Below are positions 1 through 8,743 of a stretch of DNA of 64,000 bases, in pieces; position 1 is the first letter of the stretch; the number at the start of each line of letters is the position of its first letter. The notes under the pieces are model-generated. The model was not told where the DNA came from. It saw only the letters and a list, made by a program, of their open reading frames with translations, and made no database searches. The stretch lies in assembly GCF_000739735.1 (NCBI RefSeq), contig NZ_BBJF01000009.1:292326-356325 (forward strand), in the 5' to 3' direction. Made by a program: the position numbers and the translations under genes. Source of the stretch: Paraburkholderia ginsengisoli NBRC 100965 (GTDB taxonomy: Bacteria; Pseudomonadota; Gammaproteobacteria; Burkholderiales; Burkholderiaceae).

Positions 1-82
1 CGTGTTTTTCATTCAGGATGCGCTTGAGCAGGGTGGTTTTGCCGCTGCCGAGAAAGCCGGTCAGGATGGTGACTGGGATCAT
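1..82 (-). CDS. CobW/YjiA-family GTPase, N-terminal fragment
   Basis: Only the first 27 codons are in the window; the gene continues off the left edge. The translation begins MIPVTILTGFLGSGKTTLLK, which is the N-terminus of the CobW/COG0523 G3E GTPases with the Walker A loop GSGKTT at residues 12-17. Members of this family are metallochaperones, often for zinc or cobalt. The subtype (YjiA, ZigA, CobW) cannot be decided from this fragment. About 190 nt separate it from rlmI. Confidence 0.85.
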   Translation of the reverse strand, partial: MIPVTILTGFLGSGKTTLLKRILNEKH

Positions 83-271
83 GTTGGTCGCCTGTAGGTC
101 GTGAAACGGTGCGTGTTCGAAAGCGTAGGCGGGGCGCGGCTGCCGGATGGCGCGCAGCCCTGTCTAGCCGGTTATTGAAACATATCTGTCAAGCCTGCGC
201 TGACGGGCGGCGTTCGAGCCCGCTTGCGCCAGCGCCGCCCTTGCGCGAAATAGCTGTGAAATTATGGGCGA

Positions 272-1474
272 TCAGGCGATTTGCAACAGCAGGCCCTTCA
301 GGTATTCGCCTTCCGGGAACGCCGTGAGCAGCGGATGATCGACGCCCGCGCCGAGACGCTTCAGGATGCGCGCATCGACGCGCGCGTCGGCGGCCGCGCT
401 CGCGACGATCTTCTGGAACAGCTCCGAATCGATCGCGCCCGAGCACGAGTAGGTGAACAGCAAGCCGCCCGGGCGCAGCAGCTTGAGGCCGGTCAGATTG
501 ATGTCTTTATAAGCGCGCGACGCGCGGTCCACGTGTTCGCGCGACGGCGCGAATTTCGGCGGATCGAGCACGATCAGGTCGAAGCGCTCGCCGTCGTCGT
601 ACAGCTTGCGCAGCGTCTTGAACGCGTCGGCATCGAGCCACGCGGCGCGTTCGGCGTCGAAGCCATTGGCCGCCACGTTCTGCTGGGCGAGCGCCAGCGC
701 TTCGCCCGACGAATCGATCGACACCACCCGTTTGGCGCCGCCTTTCAACGCCGCGAGCGAGAAGCCACCGGTGTAGCAGAAGCAGTTCAGCACGTCGCGA
801 TCCTGCGCGAGCTGCTGGACCAGCAGGCGGTTGTCGCGCTGGTCGACGTAGAAGCCCGTCTTGTGGCCGTTGCGCACGTCGACGTGGTAGCGCACGCCGT
901 TTTCGCTCGCGATCAGCACGTCCGACGGCGGCTCGCCGGCCAGCACGCCGGTGATCTGCTCCAGCCCTTCCTTCTGGCGAATCGCCACGTCCGAACGTTC
1001 GTAGACATTCGGGCAACCGGTCGCGCCGACCAGCGCCGCGACGATCGCGTCCTTCCACACCTCGACGCCCGCCGCCATGAACTGGCAGACCAGCTGGCTG
1101 CGCTGACCTTCGTCCTCGGCGACGTAGTGATCGACGATCAGGCCGGGCAAGCCGTCCGCTTCGCCGAAAATCAGCCGCACCGCGCCGGTGTCGTGCACCA
1201 TCGTCCGACGATGCGCGAGCGCGCGTTGCACGCGGCGCTTGAAGAACGCGTGATCGATCGGCTCGGCTTCGTCGAAGCTCCACACGCGCGCGCGAATCTG
1301 CGAGTGCGGGCTATAGGCGGCGCGCGCGAGAAAGCGGCCGTCGTGCGCGCGCACCAGCACGGTCGCGCCGGGCGCGGGATTGCCATCGACGCGGTCGATC
1401 GCGTTCGCATAGACCCACGGGTGGCGGCGCAGCAGCGACTTTTCTTTCGACGGTTTGAGCGTAACGGTATTCAT
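272..1474 (-). CDS. rlmI: 23S rRNA (cytosine-C5) methyltransferase RlmI-like
   Basis: A SAM-dependent RNA methyltransferase that in E. coli makes m5C1962 in 23S rRNA. The 400-residue length matches RlmI (about 396). An N-terminal PUA-like domain covers roughly residues 1-75 (RRHPWVYANAI). The Rossmann methyltransferase core follows: SAM motif NCFCYTGGF at 230-238, acidic SAM-ribose position in VSIDSS at 251-256, DPPKF at 304-308, and YSCSG with the presumed catalytic Cys344. The open frame continues about 100 codons upstream, but that part overlaps xerC coding sequence in another frame, so the ATG at 1474 (MNTVTL) is preferred. It is the last gene of the minus-strand run starting at dapF. Confidence 0.9.
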   Translation of the reverse strand: MNTVTLKPSKEKSLLRRHPWVYANAIDRVDGNPAPGATVLVRAHDGRFLARAAYSPHSQIRARVWSFDEAEPIDHAFFKRRVQRALAHRRTMVHDTGAVRLIFGEADGLPGLIVDHYVAEDEGQRSQLVCQFMAAGVEVWKDAIVAALVGATGCPNVYERSDVAIRQKEGLEQITGVLAGEPPSDVLIASENGVRYHVDVRNGHKTGFYVDQRDNRLLVQQLAQDRDVLNCFCYTGGFSLAALKGGAKRVVSIDSSGEALALAQQNVAANGFDAERAAWLDADAFKTLRKLYDDGERFDLIVLDPPKFAPSREHVDRASRAYKDINLTGLKLLRPGGLLFTYSCSGAIDSELFQKIVASAAADARVDARILKRLGAGVDHPLLTAFPEGEYLKGLLLQIA

Positions 1475-1565
1475 CAGGGTGTCAGAGAGAGCATTGGGCC
1501 GCGTCGCGAGGCGCACACGGCGGGTGAAGCGAAGCGGAGAAGACTGCCGGCCGCAGCAGGCGGCG

Positions 1566-2489
1566 TCAGTCGCGTTTTTTGGCGCGCGGATGCGCCTGGT
1601 CGTAGACGTGGGCGAGATGCTGGAAATCGAGCGCGGTGTAGACCTGCGTGGCGGTGATGCTGGCATGGCCGAGCAGTTCCTGCACGGCGCGCAGATCGCC
1701 GCTCGACTGCAGCACGTGCGTGGCGAACGAATGCCGCAGCACGTGCGGATGCACGTTCGCGGGAATGCCCGCAACCAGCGCCGCGCGTTTCACACGCTCG
1801 CGCACGACATTCGGCGACAGCCGGTTGCCGCGCGCCGACAGAAACAGCGGATGCGGATCGTGCTTCACCATTTCGCCGCGCACCGCGAGCCAAGCGTTCA
1901 GCGCGTCGACCGCTTTGCTGCCGACTGGCACGACACGGCGCCGGTTGCCCTTGCCGAGCACTTCGACTTCAGCGGAATCGAGCTTGAGCCAGCCGGCGGA
2001 GCGGTAGCCGTCGCTGTCGGCGAAACGGACGTCGAGGCCGACCAGTTCCGCGAGACGCAGCCCGGACGAGTAGAAGAGTTCGAGCATCGCGTGATCGCGC
2101 AAACCTTCGGGTGAGGCGGGGGGCGGCCTTTCCATCAGACGCGTGGCGTCGTCGACGGACAGCGCCTTGGGCAGCGTTTTGGCCTGCTTCGGCGCGCGCA
2201 CGGTGGCGACCGGATTGGCCGGCAGATCGACGCGGCCGGCGAGCCAGCGGTAAAACGCGCGCCATGCCGAGAGCCGGTGGCTGATCGAGCGCGCCGTCAG
2301 ACCGCCCGCATGCGCGCGTGACACGGCGCCGCGAATGTCGACGGCGGTGAGGCTTTCGAGCGGCCGGCCTTTGGCCAGCAGCTTGAGTTCCTCGAGTTCG
2401 TGCGTGTAGCCGCGCAGCGTATGCGCCGACAAGCGCCGCTCATGTTCGAGATTCGACAGGTAGGCGGCGATCGGGTCGGCGGCGGTCAC
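1566..2489 (-). CDS. xerC: Tyrosine recombinase XerC
   Basis: Site-specific recombinase that, with XerD, resolves chromosome dimers at dif near the terminus. It is 307 residues, close to the family norm. An N-terminal SAM-like core-binding domain (about 1-100) precedes the catalytic domain with Arg145 (SGLRLAEL), Lys180, His249 and Arg252 (HPHVLRHSFATH), His275 (LLGHASI) and nucleophile Tyr284 (TQVYTALDF), so the active site is complete. It sits 51 nt downstream of the DUF484 gene, the same order (dapF, DUF484, xerC) as in E. coli, which supports XerC over XerD or an integron integrase. Confidence 0.95.
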   Translation of the reverse strand: MTAADPIAAYLSNLEHERRLSAHTLRGYTHELEELKLLAKGRPLESLTAVDIRGAVSRAHAGGLTARSISHRLSAWRAFYRWLAGRVDLPANPVATVRAPKQAKTLPKALSVDDATRLMERPPPASPEGLRDHAMLELFYSSGLRLAELVGLDVRFADSDGYRSAGWLKLDSAEVEVLGKGNRRRVVPVGSKAVDALNAWLAVRGEMVKHDPHPLFLSARGNRLSPNVVRERVKRAALVAGIPANVHPHVLRHSFATHVLQSSGDLRAVQELLGHASITATQVYTALDFQHLAHVYDQAHPRAKKRD

Positions 2490-2540
2490 GGTGGCGGGCT
2501 TGGGCGGCTGGCGCGGGGGAGCGTGCGTGCGGGTGCCGGA

Positions 2541-3263
2541 TCAGCGCGGCAGCAGACGGCTCAGCGCGGCGCTGGCCAGCGCGCCGATCTGCGTCAGGAA
2601 ATCCGTAGCCATGCCGTCGTGAAAGCGGCGCGCGTCGGCCGAACCCATCACGAGCAGGCCGAAAGTGGGCGCATCTTCGCTGCCCTCGGGGTCGCGCAAC
2701 GCGAGCAACGCGATCGACTCGGTGACGTGCGCCGACTCGGATGTGGCGACGCCGGATGCGTTCTCGTCGGCCACGGCGCTCATCGCCGGAACGAGCCATT
2801 GCGCGGCTTCGAAGCCGGTGTTCGCGCCGCAATACGGCGTGGTCAGGCTGCCGGCGAAAATGCGCACTTCCTCGCCGACATGGCGCGCGAACTCGGCCTG
2901 AGCGTAGGGCTCGGCGACATCCCACACGCGCAGCGCGGCTTGCGGCACGTCGAAAATCTCACGCAGGCCGGTGGCGATCGTGCGCGGCAGCGCGTACGGA
3001 TCGCGCTCGGCCATCACGCGGATGGTCCAGCGGTTGAACTTCGACGCGATGCTGTCGTTCTCGTGACCGTAACGCAGCAGCTCGGCAAGGCGCCGTTCAA
3101 GATGCTTGTTCTTGTCGCGCAGCATTTCCATCTGCCGTTCCTGCAGCGACACCGCGGCTTTGCCGTGCGGGTTCCCGAGCCGGATGGTCGCGAGCATTTC
3201 CGCGTTTTCGGCGAAAAATTCGGGGTTGGCGAGCAGGTATTCGGCGACTTCGCGATCGTTCAT
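2541..3263 (-). CDS. DUF484 family protein (YigA-like)
   Basis: A 240-residue cytoplasmic protein of the DUF484 family, whose fold is related to GAF domains; biochemical role unknown. The N-terminus is typical (MNDREVAEYLLANPEFF). A basic, probably coiled-coil segment lies at about 40-65 (QERQMEMLRDKNKHLERRL), and the C-terminal part is GAF-like (FGLLVMGSADARRFH). The start was placed at the ATG at 3263 because family proteins begin this way; 15 more codons are open upstream. It lies between dapF and xerC, as the homologue yigA does in E. coli, suggesting cotranscription. Confidence 0.88.
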   Translation of the reverse strand: MNDREVAEYLLANPEFFAENAEMLATIRLGNPHGKAAVSLQERQMEMLRDKNKHLERRLAELLRYGHENDSIASKFNRWTIRVMAERDPYALPRTIATGLREIFDVPQAALRVWDVAEPYAQAEFARHVGEEVRIFAGSLTTPYCGANTGFEAAQWLVPAMSAVADENASGVATSESAHVTESIALLALRDPEGSEDAPTFGLLVMGSADARRFHDGMATDFLTQIGALASAALSRLLPR

Positions 3264-3321
3264 GGTTTCGGCTAAAGGACTACGGGACGACGCCCTGAGG
3301 CGGCGCATCGGTCAATGGGTT

Positions 3322-4197
3322 TTAAGCGGCCAGTGAGTCGGCCAGTTCAATCTCGCCTTCGAAGACGGTAGCGGCGGGGCCCGCCATTAGCAGCGGCTCG
3401 CCCTCGCGGGTGCTGTCCCACGTGATCGTCAGCTTGCCGCCGTGCGTGTGGACCAGCACCGGCGCGTCGAGCAGTCCGCGGCGGATACCGGCCGCGACCG
3501 CCGCGCAGGCGCCCGTGCCGCACGCGAGCGTTTCGCCGGCGCCGCGCTCGTACACGCGCAGCTTGATCTCGCTACGGCCGACGATCTGCATGAAGCCCGC
3601 GTTCACCCGCTGCGGAAAGCGCGCGTGGCGCTCGATCGCCGGGCCTTCGACCAGCACCGGGAACGCTTCGGCGTCGTCGACCACCTGCACCGCGTGCGGA
3701 TTGCCCATCGATACCACCGAAATCCAGCGCGTCGTGCCGTTCACGTCGAGCGGCCAGAGCGTGTCCGCGCCTTCGCGGCGACCTTCGATGCCTTTGGTGG
3801 CGAAGGGTACGCATTCCGGGTCGAACACTGGCGAGCCCATGTCCACGACGACTTCGCCGTTGTCCTGCATGGTCAGCGTGATGATGCCCTTCTGCACCTG
3901 CACGCGCACGCTGCGCCGATCGGTCAGGCCGCTGTCGCGCACGAACTTGACGAAGCAGCGCGCGCCGTTGCCGCAATGCTCGACCTCGCCGCCGTCGCAA
4001 TTGAAGATGCGATATCTGAAATCGACGCCATCCACGGTGGGCTTTTCGACCAGCAGCAATTGATCGGCGCCGACGCCGAAATGCCGGTCCGCGAGCGCGC
4101 GCACCTGCGCCGGGCTCAGGTTGACCGGTTGTGTGTAGCCGTCGAGCACGACAAAGTCGTTGCCCGCGCCGTGCATTTTGGTGAATTTCAGTTTCAT
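3322..4197 (-). CDS. dapF: Diaminopimelate epimerase
   Basis: Converts LL- to meso-diaminopimelate for lysine and peptidoglycan synthesis in the cytosol. It has 291 residues. The two catalytic cysteines of this PLP-independent epimerase are present: Cys75 in EHCGNGARC and Cys226 in LACGTGACAA. The N-terminal signature FTKMHGAGNDFVVLD (residues 5-19) and GNPHAV (165-170) also fit. It stands 117 nt downstream of lpxL and 58 nt upstream of the DUF484 gene on the same strand, so it may head the DUF484-xerC-rlmI transcript or be read through from lpxL. Confidence 0.97.
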   Translation of the reverse strand: MKLKFTKMHGAGNDFVVLDGYTQPVNLSPAQVRALADRHFGVGADQLLLVEKPTVDGVDFRYRIFNCDGGEVEHCGNGARCFVKFVRDSGLTDRRSVRVQVQKGIITLTMQDNGEVVVDMGSPVFDPECVPFATKGIEGRREGADTLWPLDVNGTTRWISVVSMGNPHAVQVVDDAEAFPVLVEGPAIERHARFPQRVNAGFMQIVGRSEIKLRVYERGAGETLACGTGACAAVAAGIRRGLLDAPVLVHTHGGKLTITWDSTREGEPLLMAGPAATVFEGEIELADSLAA

Positions 4198-4314
4198 CGC
4201 GCTATTGTAAGTGACGCGCCAGCAGGTGCGCCGGACGCCGCGTTATTTCCGGGTTCGGGCGTCTTTTCGGTTGGCGGCGCCAAGGGCCGTGCGGCCAGAG
4301 TCCAGGCTTTCGGC

Positions 4315-5199
4315 TCAGTACACGCTCGGCACACCCGGCGGCCGGGTCTTGAAGCGCTTGTGCACCCAGTAGTACTGCTCAGGCATCGACGGAATCTGCT
4401 CTTCGAGAAACGCGTTCATGCGCCGCGCGTCCGCGTCGTCGTTGCCGGTCGGATAGTTGTCCCAAGGTTTGAACACCTTGAGGCGATAACCCTTGTAGTT
4501 CGGCAGCACTTCGCCGATGAACGGCACCACCTGCGCATGGCCGACCTTCGCGAGCCGCCCCACGGCCGTCAGCGTGCAGGTCGGCACGCCGAAGAACGGC
4601 ACGAAGGTCGAATTGCGTGCGCCGTAGTCCATGTCCGCGCCGAGCATCACCGGCTTGCGCTCGCGCAGCCAGCGCAGCACGATGCGTGCGCTGTCGGCGC
4701 GGCTCGCCATATCTGCGCCGAAACGCGCGCGCGCCGCTTTGGCGACTTCTTCGAGCTCCGGGTTCGACATCGGCTGATAAAGCGACCCGCATTGACGCTT
4801 GAGCGAGTAGTTCAGGAAGATCGAGCCGGCCTCGATCCCGACGAAGTGAAAACCGAGAAACAGCGTGGGCGGCAGATTCGGGTCCGTCAGATCGATCGCG
4901 CTGTCCAGCTGGATCAGCTTTTCCAGCTTCTTCGCGGAGCCGAACCATTGCACGCTGCGTTCGAGGTAGCTGCGGATCGCGTGACGGAAATGCTTCTGCG
5001 CGACGTCTTCGCGGCGCTCGTCGGACCATTCGGGAAAGCACAGCTTCAGATTGGTGTGGACGATGCGCTTGCGGCGGCTCGGAATCTGGTAGAGCAGCCA
5101 GCCGAGCCCATCGCCGAAACGGGCGACGAGACCATAAGGGAGCAGTGCAAAAAGTTTCAACAGCCCGATCGCGAGCTTTGCGCCATAGCGGCTCAGCAT
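4315..5199 (-). CDS. lpxL: Lipid A biosynthesis lauroyl/late acyltransferase (LpxL/HtrB family)
   Basis: Adds a secondary acyl chain to the Kdo2-lipid A precursor at the inner membrane. The ATG at 5199 is preceded by GGAGG with 4 nt spacing, giving 294 residues, although 27 further codons are open upstream. A single N-terminal hydrophobic segment (about 6-24) fits a membrane-anchored enzyme. The HX4E catalytic motif is His118-Glu123 (GFHFVGIEAG), followed by LGADMDYG and the YYWVHKRFK C-terminal signature. It is transcribed divergently from metK. The acyl-chain specificity cannot be read from sequence; LpxL is chosen over LpxM on general resemblance. Confidence 0.88.
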   Translation of the reverse strand: MLSRYGAKLAIGLLKLFALLPYGLVARFGDGLGWLLYQIPSRRKRIVHTNLKLCFPEWSDERREDVAQKHFRHAIRSYLERSVQWFGSAKKLEKLIQLDSAIDLTDPNLPPTLFLGFHFVGIEAGSIFLNYSLKRQCGSLYQPMSNPELEEVAKAARARFGADMASRADSARIVLRWLRERKPVMLGADMDYGARNSTFVPFFGVPTCTLTAVGRLAKVGHAQVVPFIGEVLPNYKGYRLKVFKPWDNYPTGNDDADARRMNAFLEEQIPSMPEQYYWVHKRFKTRPPGVPSVY

Positions 5200-5283
5200 G
5201 CGGCCTCCGCAAAAGAGGCGCTGCGCGTGACGGAATTCAGGAAAGCGGAAAAATTGACGTAATACCGCACTCGTGGACACTCT

Positions 5284-5310
5284 GTGACAATCGAAGGAAG
5301 TCGCTATAAT
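5284..5310 (+). promoter_or_regulatory. Probable sigma-70 promoter of metK
   Basis: A perfect TATAAT at 5305-5310 lies upstream of metK. The -35 is less clear: CTGTGA at 5282-5287 gives 17-nt spacing and GTGACA at 5284-5289 gives 15-nt spacing. Initiation near 5317 would leave a leader of about 160 nt. Confidence 0.6.
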
Positions 5311-5312
5311 AA

Positions 5313-5478
5313 GGGCTTCGCCGAGTTAATAGACAACTTGCGGGGCGAAGCTGGCAGGCGCGATCCATGCGATACGCGCCGGTTGGTCAAAGTAATCCGC
5401 TAAAGCGTCGCCGCTTCAAGGCTCCCCGAAGCTGGCTACGTGAAACTCAACCGTAACCACCAAACAGGAGTCTGCAAC
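5313..5478 (+). promoter_or_regulatory. Structured 5' leader of metK, candidate cis-regulatory RNA
   Basis: The leader holds several helices. GCTTCGCC (about 5315-5322) can pair with GGCGAAGC (about 5344-5351). GGCGCG pairs with CGCGCC across a 12-nt loop near 5357-5380. AAGCG pairs with CGCTT around 5404-5417, and GCTTC with GAAGC around 5412-5431. The segment CGAAGCTGGC occurs twice (about 5346 and 5428), so the first GCTTCG strand has two competing partners. Such alternative pairing is what a riboswitch or attenuator would show. It does not obviously match a SAM or SAH riboswitch consensus that I can recall well enough to name. Confidence 0.4.
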
Positions 5479-6669
5479 GTGGCAAACGACTATCTCTTCA
5501 CTTCCGAATCCGTCTCCGAAGGCCACCCCGACAAAGTCGCGGATCAAATCTCGGACGCTATTCTCGACGCAATTCTGGCTCAGGACAAATACTCGCGTGT
5601 CGCAGCCGAAACGCTGTGCAACACGGGTCTGGTGGTCCTCGCCGGCGAAATCACCACCACCGCGAACGTCGATTACATCCAGGTCGCGCGCAACACCATC
5701 AAGCGCATCGGGTACGACAACACCGACTACGGCATCGACTACCGCGGCTGCGCGGTGCTCGTCGCGTACGACAAGCAATCGCCGGACATCGCCCAGGGTG
5801 TGGACCGTGCGCACGACAATAACCTCGATCAAGGCGCCGGCGACCAAGGCCTGATGTTCGGTTACGCGTGCGAAGAAACGCCGGAACTGATGCCGTTGCC
5901 GATCCACCTGTCGCACCGTCTGGTCGAGCGCCAGGCGGATTTGCGCCGTGACGGCCGTCTGCCGTGGCTGCGTCCGGATGCGAAGTCGCAGGTCACCGTG
6001 CGCTACGTCGACGGCAAGCCGCATGCGATCGACACCGTCGTGCTGTCCACCCAGCATTCGCCGGACATCGATCTGGACACGCTGCGCGAAGCCGTGATCG
6101 AAGAAGTCATCAAGCCGACGCTGCCGGCCAACCTGATCAAGGGCGATATCAAGTTCCTGGTGAACCCGACCGGCCGTTTCGTGATTGGCGGCCCGCAAGG
6201 CGACTGCGGTTTGACCGGCCGCAAGATCATCGTCGATACATACGGTGGCGCGGCGCCCCACGGCGGCGGCGCGTTCTCGGGCAAGGATCCGTCGAAGGTC
6301 GACCGTTCGGCGGCTTACGCCGGCCGTTATGTCGCGAAGAACATCGTGGCCGCCGGCCTTGCGTCGCGTTGCCTGATTCAGGTGTCGTACGCGATCGGCG
6401 TTGCTCAGCCGACTTCGGTGATGGTCAACACGTTCGGCACGGGCCGCGTGTCGGATGCGACGATCACGCGTCTGGTGCAGGAGCATTTCGACCTGCGTCC
6501 GAAGGGCATCATCCAGATGCTCGACCTGCTGCGTCCGATCTACGAGAAGAGCGCGGCGTACGGTCACTTCGGCCGCGAAGAGCCGGAATTCACGTGGGAA
6601 GCCACTGATAAGGCGTTGGCGCTCGCCGAAGCGGCTGGCACCGAACCGATTGCCGCGCTGGCCGAATAA
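5479..6669 (+). CDS. metK: S-adenosylmethionine synthetase
   Basis: Makes S-adenosylmethionine from ATP and methionine. The GTG at 5479 is taken as start because ACAGGAG lies 8 nt upstream and the product then begins (M)ANDYLFTSESVSEGHPDKVAD, as in other MetK proteins; this gives 396 residues. The in-frame ATG at 5440 would add 13 atypical residues. Signatures include GHPDKVADQ near the N-terminus, GAGDQGLMFGYA around residue 119 and the glycine-rich loop GGGAFSGKD around 265. All of the protein appears intact. A strong terminator follows, so metK looks monocistronic, with its own promoter and long leader. Confidence 0.97.
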   Translation: MANDYLFTSESVSEGHPDKVADQISDAILDAILAQDKYSRVAAETLCNTGLVVLAGEITTTANVDYIQVARNTIKRIGYDNTDYGIDYRGCAVLVAYDKQSPDIAQGVDRAHDNNLDQGAGDQGLMFGYACEETPELMPLPIHLSHRLVERQADLRRDGRLPWLRPDAKSQVTVRYVDGKPHAIDTVVLSTQHSPDIDLDTLREAVIEEVIKPTLPANLIKGDIKFLVNPTGRFVIGGPQGDCGLTGRKIIVDTYGGAAPHGGGAFSGKDPSKVDRSAAYAGRYVAKNIVAAGLASRCLIQVSYAIGVAQPTSVMVNTFGTGRVSDATITRLVQEHFDLRPKGIIQMLDLLRPIYEKSAAYGHFGREEPEFTWEATDKALALAEAAGTEPIAALAE

Positions 6670-6691
6670 GCGCGAGCTGTCCGCTTCAAGC

Positions 6692-6728
6692 AAAAAACCC
6701 CGCCGGCGCGAGCCGGGCGGGGTTTTTT
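6692..6728 (+). terminator. Rho-independent terminator of metK
   Basis: CCCCGCC (6698-6704) pairs with GGCGGGG (6716-6722) plus inner GGC/GCC pairs, followed by six T. An A-run on the 5' side makes it potentially bidirectional. Confidence 0.9.
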
Positions 6729-6865
6729 ATTGGGCGTTGCGTACGCTGTCTTTGTCGCGCGGGTCTGATTCACCGCAAGCCAGGCGCGGTAGGCGGCCCT
6801 GCAAACCTGCAAGCCTGCAAAAACTCACTCATGCTGCCGACACGGCAGCGCCTTCGATCACCGCC

Positions 6866-7234
6866 TTAACGGCTCGCGAACGCAAACACAAACCAGCCGC
6901 TGCTACTGCTCGTCGACATACGGCGCGGTCGGCGGCTCGTGTTCTGCGGCACGACGACCGGTGCGCGTTGCGCGGCGCTCAGACGCAGCGGCGTCGGTTT
7001 GCGCAACAGCGTGCGCAACGAAAAACGGCGCGAGCCGCCTTGCAGACGCAGCGCGGAGAAGAACGTATTGAACCAGGTGCGAATGCCGTCGACCGCTTTG
7101 GCATCGCGCCATTGTTCGCCCAACGCGCGGGTGCGCGTCGCATGGTGACGCAGCGCTCGCACGACGTGGCGGCGCGCAGGGCGTGCCGCTTTCAGTGCGG
7201 CGCGGGTAAGTCGGGTGCTCAGAAGGGTATGCAT
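6866..7234 (-). CDS. Hypothetical Arg-rich protein
   Basis: Not recognised. The frame has natural, GC3-rich codon usage, clearest from the ATG at 7234 (MHTLLSTRLTRAALKAARP) to the stop at 6866, giving 122 residues. It is open further up to an ATG at 7390, which would add 52 residues. The product is basic, rich in Arg, with WFNTFFSALRLQ in the middle and a serine-rich stretch before an aromatic C-terminus (SSSSGWFVFAFASR). No clear ribosome-binding site precedes either start. It lies convergent to metK. No domain was recognised; a spurious frame cannot be excluded. Confidence 0.42.
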   Translation of the reverse strand: MHTLLSTRLTRAALKAARPARRHVVRALRHHATRTRALGEQWRDAKAVDGIRTWFNTFFSALRLQGGSRRFSLRTLLRKPTPLRLSAAQRAPVVVPQNTSRRPRRMSTSSSSGWFVFAFASR

Positions 7235-7694
7235 GGCTTCACAGGTAGGCAACGTGTCGCGCGTCGGAAAATGCGCCAAGAGCAGCACCAAATGTGCCAA
7301 TGGCGGTGTCTCGATGGACGGCGCGAAGGCCCGGAATTCGTCGGGAGAAAGCACGGAGATCGGCGGCGCGGGCCTGGACGGCCAGCGCACGGCGCAAGAG
7401 TGCGGGAGCGGCGATCAACATGCGTGCAGGCTACACGTGATTCATGACGCCAGAAAGTCGGGTTTTTACCCTGCGAGCCGTAACTCACGAGAATCGACCG
7501 TCGCGCGCAGCGATGCGCTCGGGCGGTTTGCGGTCGATTATCGTGCGTGTTTGCCCCTTCACTGTGCCGCGCGATCGCTCGCTGCACCTGAAAGTAGTGC
7601 GTAAGGCGTCGCTGCCGCAGGGGCGAAACTGCGCGCAGTGCGATCGCGCCCGCTTTACAATCGAGCATCAGCTAGTCGACAGTAACGGATCACC

Positions 7695-8456
7695 ATGTCA
7701 CTCCATTCGAAGAAAGAGCAGATTTACACGTTGCGGGAGCAGGGCTTTGTCGTGGTGCCGGGGTTGGTGTCGCCCGAGCGTTGCGCGGAATTGAAGGAGA
7801 TCGCGCAGCATCAGTTGCAGGAAGCCGCGGCGCCGATCGAGCTCGAAGCGGATCTGCAATACCCCGGCGCGCCGTCGTCGCGCGGCGCGCCCGGTGGCCA
7901 TACGGTGCGGCGGCTGCTGGATGCGTATGGGCGTCATCCGGCTTTCGCGCAATGGGCGACCGCGCCGGAAATTCGCGGCTGGATGGAGTTGTATTTCGGT
8001 GAAGAGCCGCGTCTGTCACGCGCGCATCACAACTGCATGATGACCAAGCATCCCGCGTACGGCAGCTTGACCGGCTGGCATCGCGACGTGCGCTACTGGT
8101 CGTTCGAGCGTGACGATCTGGTGTCGGTGTGGCTCGCGGTCGGTCCGGAAACCGTCGATAACGGCGCGCTGTGGTTCGTGCCGAAGTCGCATAGCGAACC
8201 GTTCACGTCCGAGCGTTTCGACGAAGCCAAGTTTTTCCGCTCCGACCTCGAAGAGAATCAGGCCTGGATTCGCACGGCGGTGTCGCCCGAGCTGAAGGCC
8301 GGGGACGTCGTGTTCTTCCACTGCAACACGCTTCATTCGGCCGGCAAGAATCTTAGCGATCAGGTGAAGTTTTCTCTGGTGTACACGTATCACGGCGCGA
8401 GCAACGTGCCGTTGCCGGGCACCCGTTCGGCGGCGAAACCCGAGGTGGCGTTTTAG
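7695..8456 (+). CDS. Phytanoyl-CoA dioxygenase (PhyH) family protein
   Basis: A 253-residue non-haem Fe(II)/2-oxoglutarate-dependent oxygenase. The iron ligands fit the PhyH pattern: His129 and Asp131 in GWHRDVRYW and a distal His, probably His214, in FFHCNTLHSAGKN. The strand after it (KFSLVYTYHG) would hold the 2-oxoglutarate contact. The substrate is unknown; the family covers phytanoyl-CoA, ectoine and many natural-product hydroxylases. It stands alone, with unrelated genes on both sides, so context does not help. Only a weak GGA-type ribosome-binding site precedes the ATG. Confidence 0.82.
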   Translation: MSLHSKKEQIYTLREQGFVVVPGLVSPERCAELKEIAQHQLQEAAAPIELEADLQYPGAPSSRGAPGGHTVRRLLDAYGRHPAFAQWATAPEIRGWMELYFGEEPRLSRAHHNCMMTKHPAYGSLTGWHRDVRYWSFERDDLVSVWLAVGPETVDNGALWFVPKSHSEPFTSERFDEAKFFRSDLEENQAWIRTAVSPELKAGDVVFFHCNTLHSAGKNLSDQVKFSLVYTYHGASNVPLPGTRSAAKPEVAF

Positions 8457-8536
8457 ATCTTTCGAAGACGGCGCTTGTGCGCATTCATTCGGCCGGACGC
8501 CGAACGAACGCAGAGCGCCGCCTCCGCTCGCCGCGC

Positions 8537-8743
8537 CTAGCGCTTGCGCCCAGACAACGCAAATCCGGTCAGCCCGGCGAGCGTCGCGACCACGCCAGCC
8601 ACGATCAGCATGATCGCCTTGTTGCTCGGCGACCCCGTGAACACGCGCGCGACGTCGCTGCTCACCGAGTTGAACGCCTGCCCGCCGAAATACAGCAACA
8701 CGATGCCGCCGACAATCAGCGCGATTGAAATGGCCTTCGTCAT
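8537..8743 (-). CDS. DUF3185 family small membrane protein
   Basis: A 68-residue protein with two hydrophobic helices (about residues 4-20 and 43-63) joined by a polar loop containing the GG.AFNSVSSDVARVFTG-type stretch, as in DUF3185 proteins. The start at 8743 is supported by GGGAGGAG about 5 nt upstream; the frame is open 35 codons further but without coding character. It is convergent with the PhyH gene. The function of this inner-membrane family is unknown. Confidence 0.8.
   Translation of the reverse strand: MTKAISIALIVGGIVLLYFGGQAFNSVSSDVARVFTGSPSNKAIMLIVAGVVATLAGLTGFALSGRKR

Noticed and set aside
205..240. GGGCGGCG/CGCCGCCC hairpin downstream of rlmI as a terminator
   Set aside because: The stem is perfect but the loop is 20 nt and no T-run follows on the minus strand, so a Rho-independent terminator is not supported.
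1566..2489. A mobile-element integrase
   Set aside because: The tyrosine recombinase sits in the conserved dapF-DUF484-xerC order and has no flanking att repeats or cargo, so it is the housekeeping XerC.
3442..5262. A 606-codon plus-strand frame opposite dapF and lpxL
   Set aside because: It spans two real minus-strand genes and the spacer between them, with composition of a shadow frame and no ribosome-binding site.
5311..5478. Naming the metK leader as a SAM-II, SAM-V or SAH riboswitch
   Set aside because: GCTAAAGCG resembles part of a SAM-II/SAM-V core, but the rest of the consensus could not be matched by eye. Only a covariance-model search can decide.
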